Source of the DNA: VAZQ01 sp963712565
GTDB taxonomy: Bacteria > Pseudomonadota > Alphaproteobacteria > Rhizobiales > Xanthobacteraceae
Direction: 5' to 3'
Length of the DNA: 64,000 bases
Assembly: GCA_963712565.1 (NCBI GenBank)
Contig: CAVQIP010000024.1
Coordinates: forward strand, 124,001 to 188,000
Positions 43,949 to 52,373 of this stretch are shown here, piece by piece (positions within the stretch are counted from its first letter, which is position 1; the number at the start of each line of letters is the position of its first letter). The translations under genes were made by a program, and so were the position numbers. The notes below the pieces were generated by a model that saw only the letters and a list, made by a program, of their open reading frames with translations, ran no database searches and was not told the origin of the DNA.

Positions 43949-44547
43949 CAGGTCACCCCGCTCGCTCTTCCCCAGCTCTTGAGTGAGGCCCAGAGGCCGC
44001 GGTCGAGGCGGAAGCGGTCGACAGGGGCGGACGAGGCCAGAGCGCGGATGCGATAGAGCCCGACGCCGGTCCACTGAAAGCCGCACTTCTCCAGCACCCG
44101 GCGCGAGGCAGGGTTGCTCACCCTGGCGCCACCGAGGAGTACGTCGCAGCCGAGATCGTCAAAGGCGTGGTCGATCACCGCACGCGCGGCTTCCGTGGCA
44201 TAGCCTCTGCCCCAGAACGGAACGCCGAGCCAATAGCCGATCTCTTGCTCTTCGCCGTCGAACTTGCCGATCCCGCAGGTGCCGAGCACCGCGGCACCCC
44301 GGGTGATCAAAAATACGATCTCGTCGGTACTTGCATTCGCACGCGTGATGAAGCTTTCCGCATCCGCTAGCGCATAGGGATGCGGGACGCGTAGCAAGTT
44401 CTCCGCTATCCGGCGGTCGTTGGCGAGCATCGCAATCGCTCGCGCATCCTCGAACCGAGGCGCGCGCAAGCTGAGCCGCTCGGTCTCGAGTACGGGAATA
44501 CTTCTCTCGCCAACGACCTCTGAGGCACTCGGATCCAACAATGTCAT
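43948..44547 (-). CDS. GNAT acetyltransferase 2 (RimJ-like)
   Basis: 199 residues. LETERLSLRAPRFEDARAIAMLANDRRIAENLLRVPHPYA is the typical RimJ/RimL start, then GYWLGVPFWGRGYATEAARAVIDHAF and NPASRRVLEKCGF. This copy is the one expected at the rplU-rpmA-GNAT-obgE locus. Coupled to the next GNAT gene by a 4-bp overlap. Confidence 0.9.
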   Translation of the reverse strand: MTLLDPSASEVVGERSIPVLETERLSLRAPRFEDARAIAMLANDRRIAENLLRVPHPYALADAESFITRANASTDEIVFLITRGAAVLGTCGIGKFDGEEQEIGYWLGVPFWGRGYATEAARAVIDHAFDDLGCDVLLGGARVSNPASRRVLEKCGFQWTGVGLYRIRALASSAPVDRFRLDRGLWASLKSWGRASGVT

Positions 44548-44570
44548 CGCAGGGGCTCCTCACAAGCGAA

Positions 44571-44598
44571 GAGGGGAGCCGGCATCCCGTCTCCCCTC
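44571..44598. terminator. possible terminator hairpin after rpmA
   Basis: Perfect 8-bp stem GAGGGGAG / CTCCCCTC with a 12-nt loop in the 111-bp gap between rpmA and the GNAT pair. On the minus strand TTCGCTTG follows, a weak T-tract. Could end the rplU-rpmA transcript or lower expression of the GNAT genes. Confidence 0.4.
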
Positions 44599-44658
44599 TT
44601 GGAACCCGTGTGGGTCCGCCGGTTCGATGGATGCCGGCAGACCTGATATGTCCACCGT

Positions 44659-44931
44659 CTATTCGGCTGCAGCCTCCGTCATCGGGAGAACCGATACGAA
44701 GACCCGACCTTTGGCTTTGGTACGGAACTCGACGCGACCGTTGATCAACGCGAACAGCGTGTGATCCTTCGCCAAGCCGACATTGGAGCCGGGATGCCAT
44801 TTGGTGCCGCGTTGGCGCGCGATAATGTTGCCCGCGAGCACCTGCTCGCCGCCGAAAATCTTCAGGCCGAGCCGCTGACTGTTGGAGTCGCGGCCGTTGC
44901 GGGATGATCCGCCTGCTTTTTTGTGAGCCAT
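44659..44931 (-). CDS. rpmA: 50S ribosomal protein L27
   Basis: 90 residues. MAHKKAGGSSRNGRDSN and RLGLKIFGGE plus the RQRGTKWHPG motif are diagnostic. L27 reaches into the peptidyl transferase centre. Follows rplU after 53 bp. Confidence 0.98.
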   Translation of the reverse strand: MAHKKAGGSSRNGRDSNSQRLGLKIFGGEQVLAGNIIARQRGTKWHPGSNVGLAKDHTLFALINGRVEFRTKAKGRVFVSVLPMTEAAAE

Positions 44932-44984
44932 CGTCTCAAGTCCTTACGTCGCCCGTTATGTAATCCAACTTTGTGACGAAATCA

Positions 44985-45497
44985 TCACTTCTTCTTGCCC
45001 TTGTCGCCCGATTTCGGCTTGTCCGCCTTCTTGGCCGGGGCCTTCGCGGGTTTCTTCGCGGCTTTGGGCTTCGCTTTCGCCTTCGGGGCCTTCCTCTCGG
45101 CGGGTTCGGTCGCCTCGGGCGCGGCGGTCTTGGCGGCGGCCGGTTTCGGCTCGGGCTTTGGCCGGGCGGTCTTGGTCGGCTTTGCCCCGTCGGTGAGGAT
45201 TTCGGTCACGCGGATGAGCGTGAATTCCTGCCGATGGCCGCGCTTCCTGCGCGAATTCTTGCGGCGTCGCTTCTTGAAGGCGATGACCTTCGGCCCCCGC
45301 CCTTGCTCCAGCACCTCCGCGGCAACCGTGGCGCCGGCAATGGTCGGGGCGCCGAGCGTGACGCTGTCGCCGCCCACCACCAAAACCTCGCCGAACTGGA
45401 CGATCTCGCCGGGATCGCCCTTGACCTTCTCGACTTTGAGCACGTCCTCGGCGGCAACTCGGTATTGCTTTCCGCCGGTTCGGATGACTGCGAACAT
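44985..45497 (-). CDS. rplU: 50S ribosomal protein L21 with extended C-terminal tail
   Basis: 170 residues. The L21 core (MFAVIRTGGKQYRVAAEDVLKVEKV, GAPTIAGATVAAEVLEQGRG, FKKRRRKNSRRKRGHRQEFTLIRVTEI) covers about the first 105 residues. The rest is a Lys/Ala/Pro-rich tail ending KPKSGDKGKKK, longer than the usual protein of about 103 residues. Extended tails occur in several alphaproteobacteria. First gene of rplU-rpmA. Confidence 0.96.
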   Translation of the reverse strand: MFAVIRTGGKQYRVAAEDVLKVEKVKGDPGEIVQFGEVLVVGGDSVTLGAPTIAGATVAAEVLEQGRGPKVIAFKKRRRKNSRRKRGHRQEFTLIRVTEILTDGAKPTKTARPKPEPKPAAAKTAAPEATEPAERKAPKAKAKPKAAKKPAKAPAKKADKPKSGDKGKKK

Positions 45498-45748
45498 CGT
45501 TCTCGTCCTCGTGTTCGATTCCGGCGCTCGGATCGTTCCGGACCGGCTTCTTTCAGTCGGTGTTTGAGTTTTACGGCGCTAATGGCCGCAACTAAAGCGC
45601 GGAGCTCAGGGCTCCGCGGCGGGATGCTTATGGCGGCCGAGGCCGAAACTGTCAAGGAAACAGCGTTATTTTGGCGCTTTTTGCCGAGCGGGCCTTTGCG
45701 CTAGCCTGTCCGTCGACGGCGATCACCGCCGCGAAGCCCGAGGACACC

Positions 45749-46720
45749 ATGCGGGCATTATTTCTGGCGCTGGCCGTCGCGGCCGCGGTCCTGCCCGCGC
45801 GGACCGCCGCCCAGGATTACCCCTCCAAGCCGGTCCTGTTCGTCGTGCCCTATGCGGCGGGCGGCGGGACGGAAACCATGGCCCGACTGCTCGGGCGACG
45901 GCTGGAGCAGCGCCTCGGCAAGCCGTTTGTGATCGAGAACCGACCGGGCGCGGGTACCAGCATCGCCGCCGCTTTCGTGGCGAAGTCGGCGCCGGACGGC
46001 CACACCATCCTGCTCGCCACCAGCACGACCATGGCGATCAATGTCAGCATCTACAAGCATCTCTCCTATGACCCGGTGAAGGATTTGATGCCGGTCGCAC
46101 TGTTCTCCGACGTTCCCTTCGTGCTGGTGGTCAATCCGTCATTGCCGGCGCGGTCGGTCGAGGAACTCGTCAAGCTCGCGAAAGGAACGCCTGGCGGCCT
46201 CGCCTATGCCTCGAACGGGCACGGTGGCGCCGGCCATCTCTACGCGGAGCTGTTGAAGAGCATGGCCGGGATCGAGATGACGCACGTTCCCTACAAGGGG
46301 CTGGCGCCCGCGTTCAACGATGTGGTCGCCGGGCATGTGCCGCTGATGTTCGGGGATTTCGGCACGGCGCTTCCGCTGATCAGGTCCGGCCAGCTGCGCG
46401 CGCTCGGCGTGACCACGGCACAACGGGTCGCGGCGGCGCCCGATATTCCGCCGCTGTCGGAATCGGGACTCCCGGGCTATGTCGCTTCGTCCTGGCAAAT
46501 GGTGGTTGCGCCGGCGGGAATTCCCGCATCGATCCTGAACAAGCTCAATGGGGAACTGCGCGCCATCCTGAGCGAGCCCGGCACCCAAAAGGATTTCGCC
46601 GAGCGAGGCCTCGTTCCGGTGGTGAGCCCGCCGCCGGACGAGCTGCAACGCTACGTCAAGTCGGAGATCGTGCGCTGGCGCAAGGTGGTCGAGCAGGCCG
46701 GCGCTGCCGGCTCGCAGTAG
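45749..46720 (+). CDS. tripartite tricarboxylate transporter receptor (Bug/TctC type)
   Basis: 323 residues from MRALFLALAVAAAVLPARTAAQ, a signal peptide. Mature protein DYPSKPVLFVVPYAAGGGTETMARLLG, VIENRPGAGTSIAAAFVAKSAPDGHT and VPYKGLAPAFNDVVAGHVPLMF match Bug receptors, periplasmic binders of carboxylates or amino acids. The membrane genes tctA/tctB are not in the window, as often for orphan Bug proteins. It is the intact counterpart of the frameshifted gene near 27-28 kb. Confidence 0.9.
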   Translation: MRALFLALAVAAAVLPARTAAQDYPSKPVLFVVPYAAGGGTETMARLLGRRLEQRLGKPFVIENRPGAGTSIAAAFVAKSAPDGHTILLATSTTMAINVSIYKHLSYDPVKDLMPVALFSDVPFVLVVNPSLPARSVEELVKLAKGTPGGLAYASNGHGGAGHLYAELLKSMAGIEMTHVPYKGLAPAFNDVVAGHVPLMFGDFGTALPLIRSGQLRALGVTTAQRVAAAPDIPPLSESGLPGYVASSWQMVVAPAGIPASILNKLNGELRAILSEPGTQKDFAERGLVPVVSPPPDELQRYVKSEIVRWRKVVEQAGAAGSQ

Positions 46721-46741
46721 CGCGCACCTCCCCGCCTCTAG

Positions 46742-46768
46742 CCCGCATGAAGCGGAGCGCAATGCGGG
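46742..46768. repeat. palindromic intergenic repeat (CCCGCAT ... ATGCGGG)
   Basis: CCCGCAT and ATGCGGG flank GAAGCGGAGCGCA just after the receptor gene. This hairpin with a GAAGCGGAGCG-type loop is a frequent intergenic element of Bradyrhizobium-type genomes (from memory). May serve as a 3'-end stabiliser. Confidence 0.6.
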
Positions 46769-46921
46769 GGGTCTCGCTATCAGGGCGTTTACGCCCGTCT
46801 TCCCGCGCTATTGTGACATGGCCGCGGATGGGACTTCGCTCGGTCCGGGCTTCGTCGGCTCGTGCGCGCTGGCCAAAAGGGTTGCTTTGCCCATATAAGG
46901 CGGCGTGAACAGGCTCTCGGC

Positions 46922-47800
46922 ATGAGCGCGCTCGCCAACCACGATTTCATCAAGATGAACGGTCTCGGCAATGAGATCGTCGTGGTCGACATGCGCCGGC
47001 AGGCAGATGCCATCAGCGCGGCCGAGGCACGCGCCGCCGCGCAACCGTCCGGCGCCCGCTGCGATCAGCTGATGACGCTGCACGCCTCGCGCGTGCCCGG
47101 CACCGACGCCTATGTCCGCATCTACAACAACGACGGTTCGGAGGCCGAGGCCTGCGGCAACGGGATGCGTTGCGTCGCCGAGCTGTTGTTCAAGGAAACC
47201 GGCAAGAGCACATTGACGTTCGAGACCAGAGCCGGATTGCTGACCTGCTGGAAGGGCGCCGCGCCGTTGGTTTCGACCGTCGACATGGGCAAGCCGCGGT
47301 TCGCCTGGAACGAGATCCCGCTCGCGCGGGAATTCCGGGACACCCGCGCGATCGAACTCAAGTTCGGGCTGGACGACAAGCCGATCCTGCATTCGCCGTC
47401 CGTGGTCAGCATGGGCAACCCGCACGCGATTTTCTGGGTCGACGACGTCGCCGCCTATGATCTCGGCAGGATCGGGCCGCTATTGGAGCGCCATCCGATC
47501 TTCCCGGAGCGTGCCAATATTTCGCTCGCCGAAGTGCGCTCGCGCGACCACGTCGTGGTGCGCACCTGGGAGCGGGGCGCCGGTCTCACCAAGGCGTGTG
47601 GATCGGCTGCCTGCGCGGCGGCGGTCGCCGCGGCGCGCCTCGATCGCACCGGCCGCAGCGTGACGGTGACGCTCCCGGGCGGCGACCTCCGGATCGAATG
47701 GCGCGAGCGCGACGATCATGTGTTGATGACCGGCCCGGTCGCGTACGAGTACGAGGGCAAGTTCGATCCCGCGCTGTTCGCCGAGGCTGCAACGGGATGA
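46922..47800 (+). CDS. dapF: diaminopimelate epimerase
   Basis: 292 residues from MSALANHDFIKMNGLGNEIVVVD. Converts LL- to meso-diaminopimelate for lysine and peptidoglycan. The two catalytic cysteines are Cys78 (NNDGSEAEACGNGMRC) and Cys226 (GLTKACGSAACAA). Its stop overlaps the mtaB ATG by 4 bp. dapF-mtaB-ftsY is the usual order; here two extra genes lie before ftsY. Confidence 0.97.
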   Translation: MSALANHDFIKMNGLGNEIVVVDMRRQADAISAAEARAAAQPSGARCDQLMTLHASRVPGTDAYVRIYNNDGSEAEACGNGMRCVAELLFKETGKSTLTFETRAGLLTCWKGAAPLVSTVDMGKPRFAWNEIPLAREFRDTRAIELKFGLDDKPILHSPSVVSMGNPHAIFWVDDVAAYDLGRIGPLLERHPIFPERANISLAEVRSRDHVVVRTWERGAGLTKACGSAACAAAVAAARLDRTGRSVTVTLPGGDLRIEWRERDDHVLMTGPVAYEYEGKFDPALFAEAATG

Positions 47801-49068
47801 GCGTCGACGTCGTCACCCTCGGCTGCCGGCTCAACGCCTATGAGGCGGAAGTGATCCGCCGCCAGGCACAGGCGGCAGGCGTGGTCGAGACGGTCGTCGT
47901 CAACACCTGCGCGGTGACGGCGGAGGCGGTGCGCCAGTCGCGCCAGACCATTCGCAGGCTCAAGCGCGAGCGTCCCGCGGTGCGCATCGTGGTCACGGGC
48001 TGCGCGGCGCAGACCGAGCCTAAATCCTTTGCCGATATGCCCGAGGTCGCGTTGGTATTGGGCAACGAGGAGAAGGTCAGCGCGCAAGCCTGGCGCGCGC
48101 ACCGCGACGTGCTGGCGCGCGCACCGCTCGGCCTCGCCGCCGAGGACAAGGTCGCGGTCAACGACATCATGGCCGTGACGGAGACGGCCGCCCACCTCGT
48201 CGACGGCCTCGAAGGTCGGGTGCGTGCCTTCGTACAGGTGCAGAACGGCTGCGACCACCGCTGCACCTTCTGCATCATTCCGTATGGCCGCGGCAATTCG
48301 CGCTCGGTGGCCATGGGCGAGGTGGTCGCCCAGGTGCGCAGGCTGCGCCAGCGCGGCTATCGCGAGGTCGTGCTCACCGGCGTCGATCTCACCGGCTATG
48401 GCACGAACCTCCCGGGCGCGCCGAAGCTCGGCCTGCTGGTGAAGCAGATCTTGAAACACGTGCCGGAGCTCGAGCGGTTACGGCTGTCGTCGATCGACTC
48501 GGTGGAAGCCGATCACGACCTGCTCGATGCACTGGCGAATGAGTCGCGGCTGATGCCGCATCTGCATCTCTCGTTGCAGGCCGGCGATGACCTCGTCCTC
48601 AAGCGCATGAAGCGCCGCCATCTGCGCGCCGACGCCGTCGCCTTCTGCGAGAAGGTGCGGCGGTTGCGGCCGGATGTCGTTTTCGGAGGCGACATCATCG
48701 CCGGCTTCCCGACCGAGACCGAAGACATGTTCACGCGCTCTCTCGCCCTCGTCGACGAATGCGGGCTCACGCATCTTCACGTCTTTCCGTTCTCGCCGCG
48801 ACCCGGGACGCCCGCCGCGCGCATGCCGCAGGTGCCGCGCGGCATCGTCAAGGAGCGGGCTCGACGGCTACGCGAAAAAGGCGTGGCGGCGCTGCGCCGT
48901 CATCTCGACGCGCAAGTGGGTGTGACGCACCGCGTGCTCACCGAATCGAACGATTTCGCCCGCACCGAGCATTTCACGCAAGTGAAGCTCAACACGCAGA
49001 CCGAGCCGGGCGTGATCGTCGCTCTCGCCGTCGCCGGGCACGACGGCCGGCAACTTCTCGCAGCGTAA
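47797..49068 (+). CDS. mtaB: tRNA t6A37 methylthiotransferase MtaB
   Basis: 423 residues from MSVDVVTLGCRLNAYEAEVI. Converts t6A37 to ms2t6A37. N-terminal cluster cysteines Cys10, Cys38, Cys69; radical SAM motif Cys152, Cys156, Cys159 (NGCDHRCTFCIIPYGRG). A short TRAM-like end is present. The ATGA overlap with dapF fixes the start. Confidence 0.95.
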   Translation: MSVDVVTLGCRLNAYEAEVIRRQAQAAGVVETVVVNTCAVTAEAVRQSRQTIRRLKRERPAVRIVVTGCAAQTEPKSFADMPEVALVLGNEEKVSAQAWRAHRDVLARAPLGLAAEDKVAVNDIMAVTETAAHLVDGLEGRVRAFVQVQNGCDHRCTFCIIPYGRGNSRSVAMGEVVAQVRRLRQRGYREVVLTGVDLTGYGTNLPGAPKLGLLVKQILKHVPELERLRLSSIDSVEADHDLLDALANESRLMPHLHLSLQAGDDLVLKRMKRRHLRADAVAFCEKVRRLRPDVVFGGDIIAGFPTETEDMFTRSLALVDECGLTHLHVFPFSPRPGTPAARMPQVPRGIVKERARRLREKGVAALRRHLDAQVGVTHRVLTESNDFARTEHFTQVKLNTQTEPGVIVALAVAGHDGRQLLAA

Positions 49069-49108
49069 CCGGCGATGTGGTAGCATTGTTGAAACCGGAA
49101 CGGGTCAC

Positions 49109-49741
49109 ATGAGCGAAACGCTATCTCGCGATCACCTCGTCACCAGCATCGAGCAGCTCGAGCGCATCTATGGCGAGCCGTACGGGCCATCAATCGCCAA
49201 GGTATCGGACCGCATCACGGCGCACTACCGTGCCTTCATCGAGGCAGCGCCGTTCTTCGCGCTCGCGTCGGGCGGGCCCGACGGTTTCGATTGCTCTCCG
49301 CGCGGCGACGCCCCCGGCTTTGTGCGCGTCCAGGACGACAAGACGCTGCTCGTTCCCGACCGGCTCGGCAACAACCGCATCGACAGCCTGCGCAACATCC
49401 TGCAGGACCCGCGGGTCGCGCTGCTTTTCCTCATCCCCGGCTGCGGCGAGACCATCCGCGTGATCGGCCGTGCCGCGATCTCGATCGATCCGGCGCTGGC
49501 GCAAAGCTTCGTGGTCAACGGCAAGACGCCGCGCGCGGTGCTCATCGTCTCGGTCGATCGCATCTACTACCAGTGCTCGAAGGCGATCGTGCGCTCGAAG
49601 CTGTGGGACGCCTCGCGTCACGTCGATCGTAAAAGTCTGCCGAGCGCCGGCATGATTCTCGCCGAATTGACCGACGGCAAACTCGGCGGTGAAGCCCACG
49701 ACCGCGCCGCGCCCGAACGGATCAAGGCGACGCTGTACTGA
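49109..49741 (+). CDS. PPOX-type FMN flavoprotein (pyridoxamine 5'-phosphate oxidase-like)
   Basis: 210 residues. Split-barrel flavin-binding domain with FIEAAPFFALASGGPDGFDCSPRGD, LLVPDRLGNNRIDSLRNIL and LLFLIPGCGETIRVIGRA, matching the MSMEG_1061-type subfamily. Probably binds FMN; the substrate is unknown. It starts 40 bp after mtaB and its end overlaps the convergent RluA-type gene by 20 bp. Confidence 0.88.
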   Translation: MSETLSRDHLVTSIEQLERIYGEPYGPSIAKVSDRITAHYRAFIEAAPFFALASGGPDGFDCSPRGDAPGFVRVQDDKTLLVPDRLGNNRIDSLRNILQDPRVALLFLIPGCGETIRVIGRAAISIDPALAQSFVVNGKTPRAVLIVSVDRIYYQCSKAIVRSKLWDASRHVDRKSLPSAGMILAELTDGKLGGEAHDRAAPERIKATLY

Positions 49742-50564
49742 ACGTCGGCCGATGCAACGCAGCGCGGTCATCCGATCGCGTGGAGTCCTCGCCCGTCCAT
49801 CCGCATGCGGCGAGCCGTTCGCGCATATGCGCCGGCACCGGCGCGCTGACGCGGATCGGCGCGCGGTTCTTGTAGAGCGGCACCACGATCTCACGCGCGT
49901 GCAAATGCAGGCCGGGCCCGCCGCTGCGCGGGGCATGGCCGTAGACGCTGTCGCCGACGATCGGCCAGCCCATGGCGGCGCAATGCACGCGCAGCTGATG
50001 GGTGCGGCCGGTCAGCGGCTCGAGCGCCAGCCAGGTGAGACGGTGACCTGATGCTTGCCCCCTCGCTAACCCTCCCTCACAAGCCGGGGAGGGGCCGCCT
50101 GTCGCCGCGACAGGGGCTAGCTCATGTTCCGTCACCGCGGAAATGCGTCCCATCACCTTCCACGTCGTGACCGCAGGCTGGCCGGTGGGATCGTGCTTCA
50201 TCCACCAGCCGCGCGTTGCGTCCTTGCGGCCGAGCGGCAACTCGATGCGGCCTTCGTCCTGCGGCGGTCCGCCCTCCACCACCGCCCAATAGGTCTTGCC
50301 GACGCGGCCGGTCTTGAATAGGCGGCCGAGCTCGGCCAACGCCTTGCGGTGGCGGCCGAGCACCAGGCAACCGGAGGTGTCGCGGTCGAGCCGGTGCGCA
50401 AGTGCAGGCGCGCGCGGCAAGCCGAAGCGCAGCGCGCCGAAATAGTCCTCGAGGCTCTCGCCCCCCTTCGGCCCCTTGTGAACGGCGAAGCCCGCCGGCT
50501 TGTCGATCACCAGCATCAGGCCATCGCGATAGAGCAGGCGAGCTACTATCTCTTCCGGGGTCAT
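49722..50564 (-). CDS. RluA-type RNA pseudouridine synthase with an internal insertion
   Basis: 280 residues from MTPEEIVARLLYRDG. The catalytic Asp is Asp60 in AHRLDRDTSGCLVLGR; the ALEPLTGRTHQLRVHCAAMGWPIVGDSVYG block is intact. Between the KVMGRISAVTE strand and the RLTWLALEPLTGRTHQ strand there are about 24 extra residues (APVAATGG ... ARGQASG) coded by a GC-rich palindromic repeat. Target RNA is not evident; it lacks an S4 domain. Divergent from ftsY by 26 bp. Confidence 0.9.
   Translation of the reverse strand: MTPEEIVARLLYRDGLMLVIDKPAGFAVHKGPKGGESLEDYFGALRFGLPRAPALAHRLDRDTSGCLVLGRHRKALAELGRLFKTGRVGKTYWAVVEGGPPQDEGRIELPLGRKDATRGWWMKHDPTGQPAVTTWKVMGRISAVTEHELAPVAATGGPSPACEGGLARGQASGHRLTWLALEPLTGRTHQLRVHCAAMGWPIVGDSVYGHAPRSGGPGLHLHAREIVVPLYKNRAPIRVSAPVPAHMRERLAACGWTGEDSTRSDDRAALHRPTFSTASP
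50052..50122. repeat. GC-rich palindromic element inside the RluA-type gene
   Basis: CTAACCCTCCCTCACAAGCCGGGGAGGGG (core, quoted by arms CCCTCCC and GGGGAGGG) lies in frame in the pseudouridine synthase gene. A related core occurs in the ccmA-ccmB gap near 54.9 kb (CAACCTCTCC-TGACAAG-GGGGAGGAG). Confidence 0.6.
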
Positions 50565-50590
50565 GTGGAAATCGCTATCACGAGCCTTCG

Positions 50591-51526
50591 ATGAACGACA
50601 ACCCGGACGCAAAGGAAAACTGGTGGCAGCGCCTCAGCGGCGGGCTCAAGCGCACGTCCGCGTCGATCGGCGGCGCGGTCGCCGATCTCGTCGCCAAGCG
50701 CAAGCTCGACCAAGCGATGCTCGACCAGATCGAGGAGGTGCTGATCCGTGCCGATCTCGGCGTCGACAGCGCGGCGAAGATTGCCGCGGCGGTCGGCGAG
50801 GGCCGCTACGACCAGTCGATCACGCCCGAAGAGGTGAAGGCGGTCGTCGCCGCCGAAGTGGAGAAGGTCCTTACGCCGGTGGCGAAGCCGCTCGCGCTCG
50901 GCGAAGCAAAGCCCTTCGTGGTGCTGGTCGTCGGCGTCAACGGCTCGGGCAAGACCACGACCATCGGCAAGCTCGCCGCCAAATTCCGCGCCGAAGGTCG
51001 CTCGGTGATGCTGGCGGCCGGCGACACCTTCCGCGCGGCCGCGATCGACCAACTCAACATCTGGGGCGGGCGCAGCGGTGCCGCGGTGATCGCGCGCGGT
51101 GCCGGCGCCGACGCCGCCGGCCTTGCCTTCGACGCCCTCACCGAAGCGCGCGGCGAGGAGATCGACGTGCTGCTCGTCGATACCGCCGGCCGCCTGCAGA
51201 ACAAGGCGGTGCTGATGGACGAGTTGCAAAAGATGGTGCGTGTGATGAAGAAGGTCGATCCCGCCGCGCCGCACGCCGTGCTGTTGGTGCTTGACGCCAC
51301 GGTCGGCCAGAACGCGCTCTCGCAGGTCGAGGTGTTTCGCAGCATTGCCGGCGTGACCGGGCTGGTCATGACCAAGCTCGACGGCACTGCGCGCGGCGGC
51401 ATTTTGGTCGCACTCGCGGCGAAATTCGGCTTGCCCGTGCATTTCATCGGCGTGGGCGAAGGGATCGACGACCTCGCGCCGTTCTCGGCGAAGGATTTCG
51501 CCAAGGCGGTCGCCGGCATCGAATGA
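50591..51526 (+). CDS. ftsY: signal recognition particle receptor FtsY
   Basis: 311 residues from MNDNPDAKENWWQRLSGG. GTPase that docks SRP-ribosome complexes at the membrane. The N domain (TSASIGGAVADLVAKRKLD) is followed by the G domain with GVNGSGKTTTIGKLA, AAGDTFRAAAIDQL, LLVDTAGRLQNK and TKLDGTARGG. The acidic A domain of E. coli is absent, as in most alphaproteobacteria. Confidence 0.96.
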   Translation: MNDNPDAKENWWQRLSGGLKRTSASIGGAVADLVAKRKLDQAMLDQIEEVLIRADLGVDSAAKIAAAVGEGRYDQSITPEEVKAVVAAEVEKVLTPVAKPLALGEAKPFVVLVVGVNGSGKTTTIGKLAAKFRAEGRSVMLAAGDTFRAAAIDQLNIWGGRSGAAVIARGAGADAAGLAFDALTEARGEEIDVLLVDTAGRLQNKAVLMDELQKMVRVMKKVDPAAPHAVLLVLDATVGQNALSQVEVFRSIAGVTGLVMTKLDGTARGGILVALAAKFGLPVHFIGVGEGIDDLAPFSAKDFAKAVAGIE

Positions 51527-51552
51527 AGCGACATGCCTTGCATTTTCCACTT

Positions 51553-51661
51553 GTCATGTCCGCGAAAGCAGGCATCCAGTAAGTGTAGGGCTGCGAGCTG
51601 GGACGCCGCGTCTCCGGTCGCTCTCACGGATACTGGATCATTCGCTTGCGCGGATGATGAC
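51553..51661. repeat. long palindromic repeat (family A) between ftsY and yciB
   Basis: Left arm GTCATGTCCGCGAAAGCAGG-CATCCAGTA and right arm TACTGGATCATTCGCTTGCG-CGGATGATGAC are imperfect reverse complements over about 30 bp, with about 50 bp between. It shares the CCGCGAAAGC core with the elements near 29.86 and 52.4 kb. Confidence 0.8.
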
Positions 51662-51713
51662 AATCGTCGAGCCGCATGACTCATAGAACCAACGACGCCA
51701 CACACACCGCACC

Positions 51714-52346
51714 ATGAACACGAAAAAACCGCAGCTCAATCCCGCTCTCAAGCTTGTGCTCGATCTCGGGCCATTGGTGCTGTTCTTCCTCGCGAACTCG
51801 CGGCCGGCGCTGTTCCTGCCGCTGGTCGCGCCGATACTGCCCGAGGATGTCGCGGTGGGCGCGCGCGTCGGCATCTTCGTCGCCACCGCGGTGTTCATGG
51901 TCGCGGTGGTGATCGCGCTCGCGATCTCCTATGCGCTGACGCGGCACCTGCCGGTCATGCCGCTGGTCACCGCGATTATCGTGCTGGTGTTCGGATCCCT
52001 CACCCTCGTCCTGCACGACGAGTTGTTCATCAAGCTCAAGCCCACGATCATCTATCTCATGTTCGGTGCCTTGCTGCTCGGGGGCCTCGCTTTCCGCAAG
52101 CCGCTGCTCGGGATGGTCTTCGATTCGGTGTTTCATCTCACCGAGGCGGGCTGGCGCAAGCTGACGCTGCGCTGGGCGCTGTTCTTCTTCGGGCTTGCGC
52201 TTCTCAACGAGATCGTCTGGCGCACCCAGACGACCGACGTCTGGGTGAGCTTCAAGGTCTTCGGCGTCGTACCGCTGACCTTCCTGTTTGCCGCTTTGCA
52301 ATATCCGCTGCTGACGAAATATGCCGCGCCCGAGGTGAAGGAGTAG
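51714..52346 (+). CDS. septation/inner-membrane protein YciB (IspZ)
   Basis: 210 residues, about six transmembrane helices (VLDLGPLVLFFLANSR, VFMVAVVIALAISYAL, ITAIIVLVFGSLTLVL type segments, LTFLFAALQYPLL). Member of the YciB family tied to cell division and envelope homeostasis. The LHDELFIKLKPTIIYLMFG motif is diagnostic. Located between ftsY and ccmG as in relatives. Confidence 0.92.
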   Translation: MNTKKPQLNPALKLVLDLGPLVLFFLANSRPALFLPLVAPILPEDVAVGARVGIFVATAVFMVAVVIALAISYALTRHLPVMPLVTAIIVLVFGSLTLVLHDELFIKLKPTIIYLMFGALLLGGLAFRKPLLGMVFDSVFHLTEAGWRKLTLRWALFFFGLALLNEIVWRTQTTDVWVSFKVFGVVPLTFLFAALQYPLLTKYAAPEVKE

Positions 52347-52373
52347 ATGGGACGTTGCTCCCCACAACCCCAT

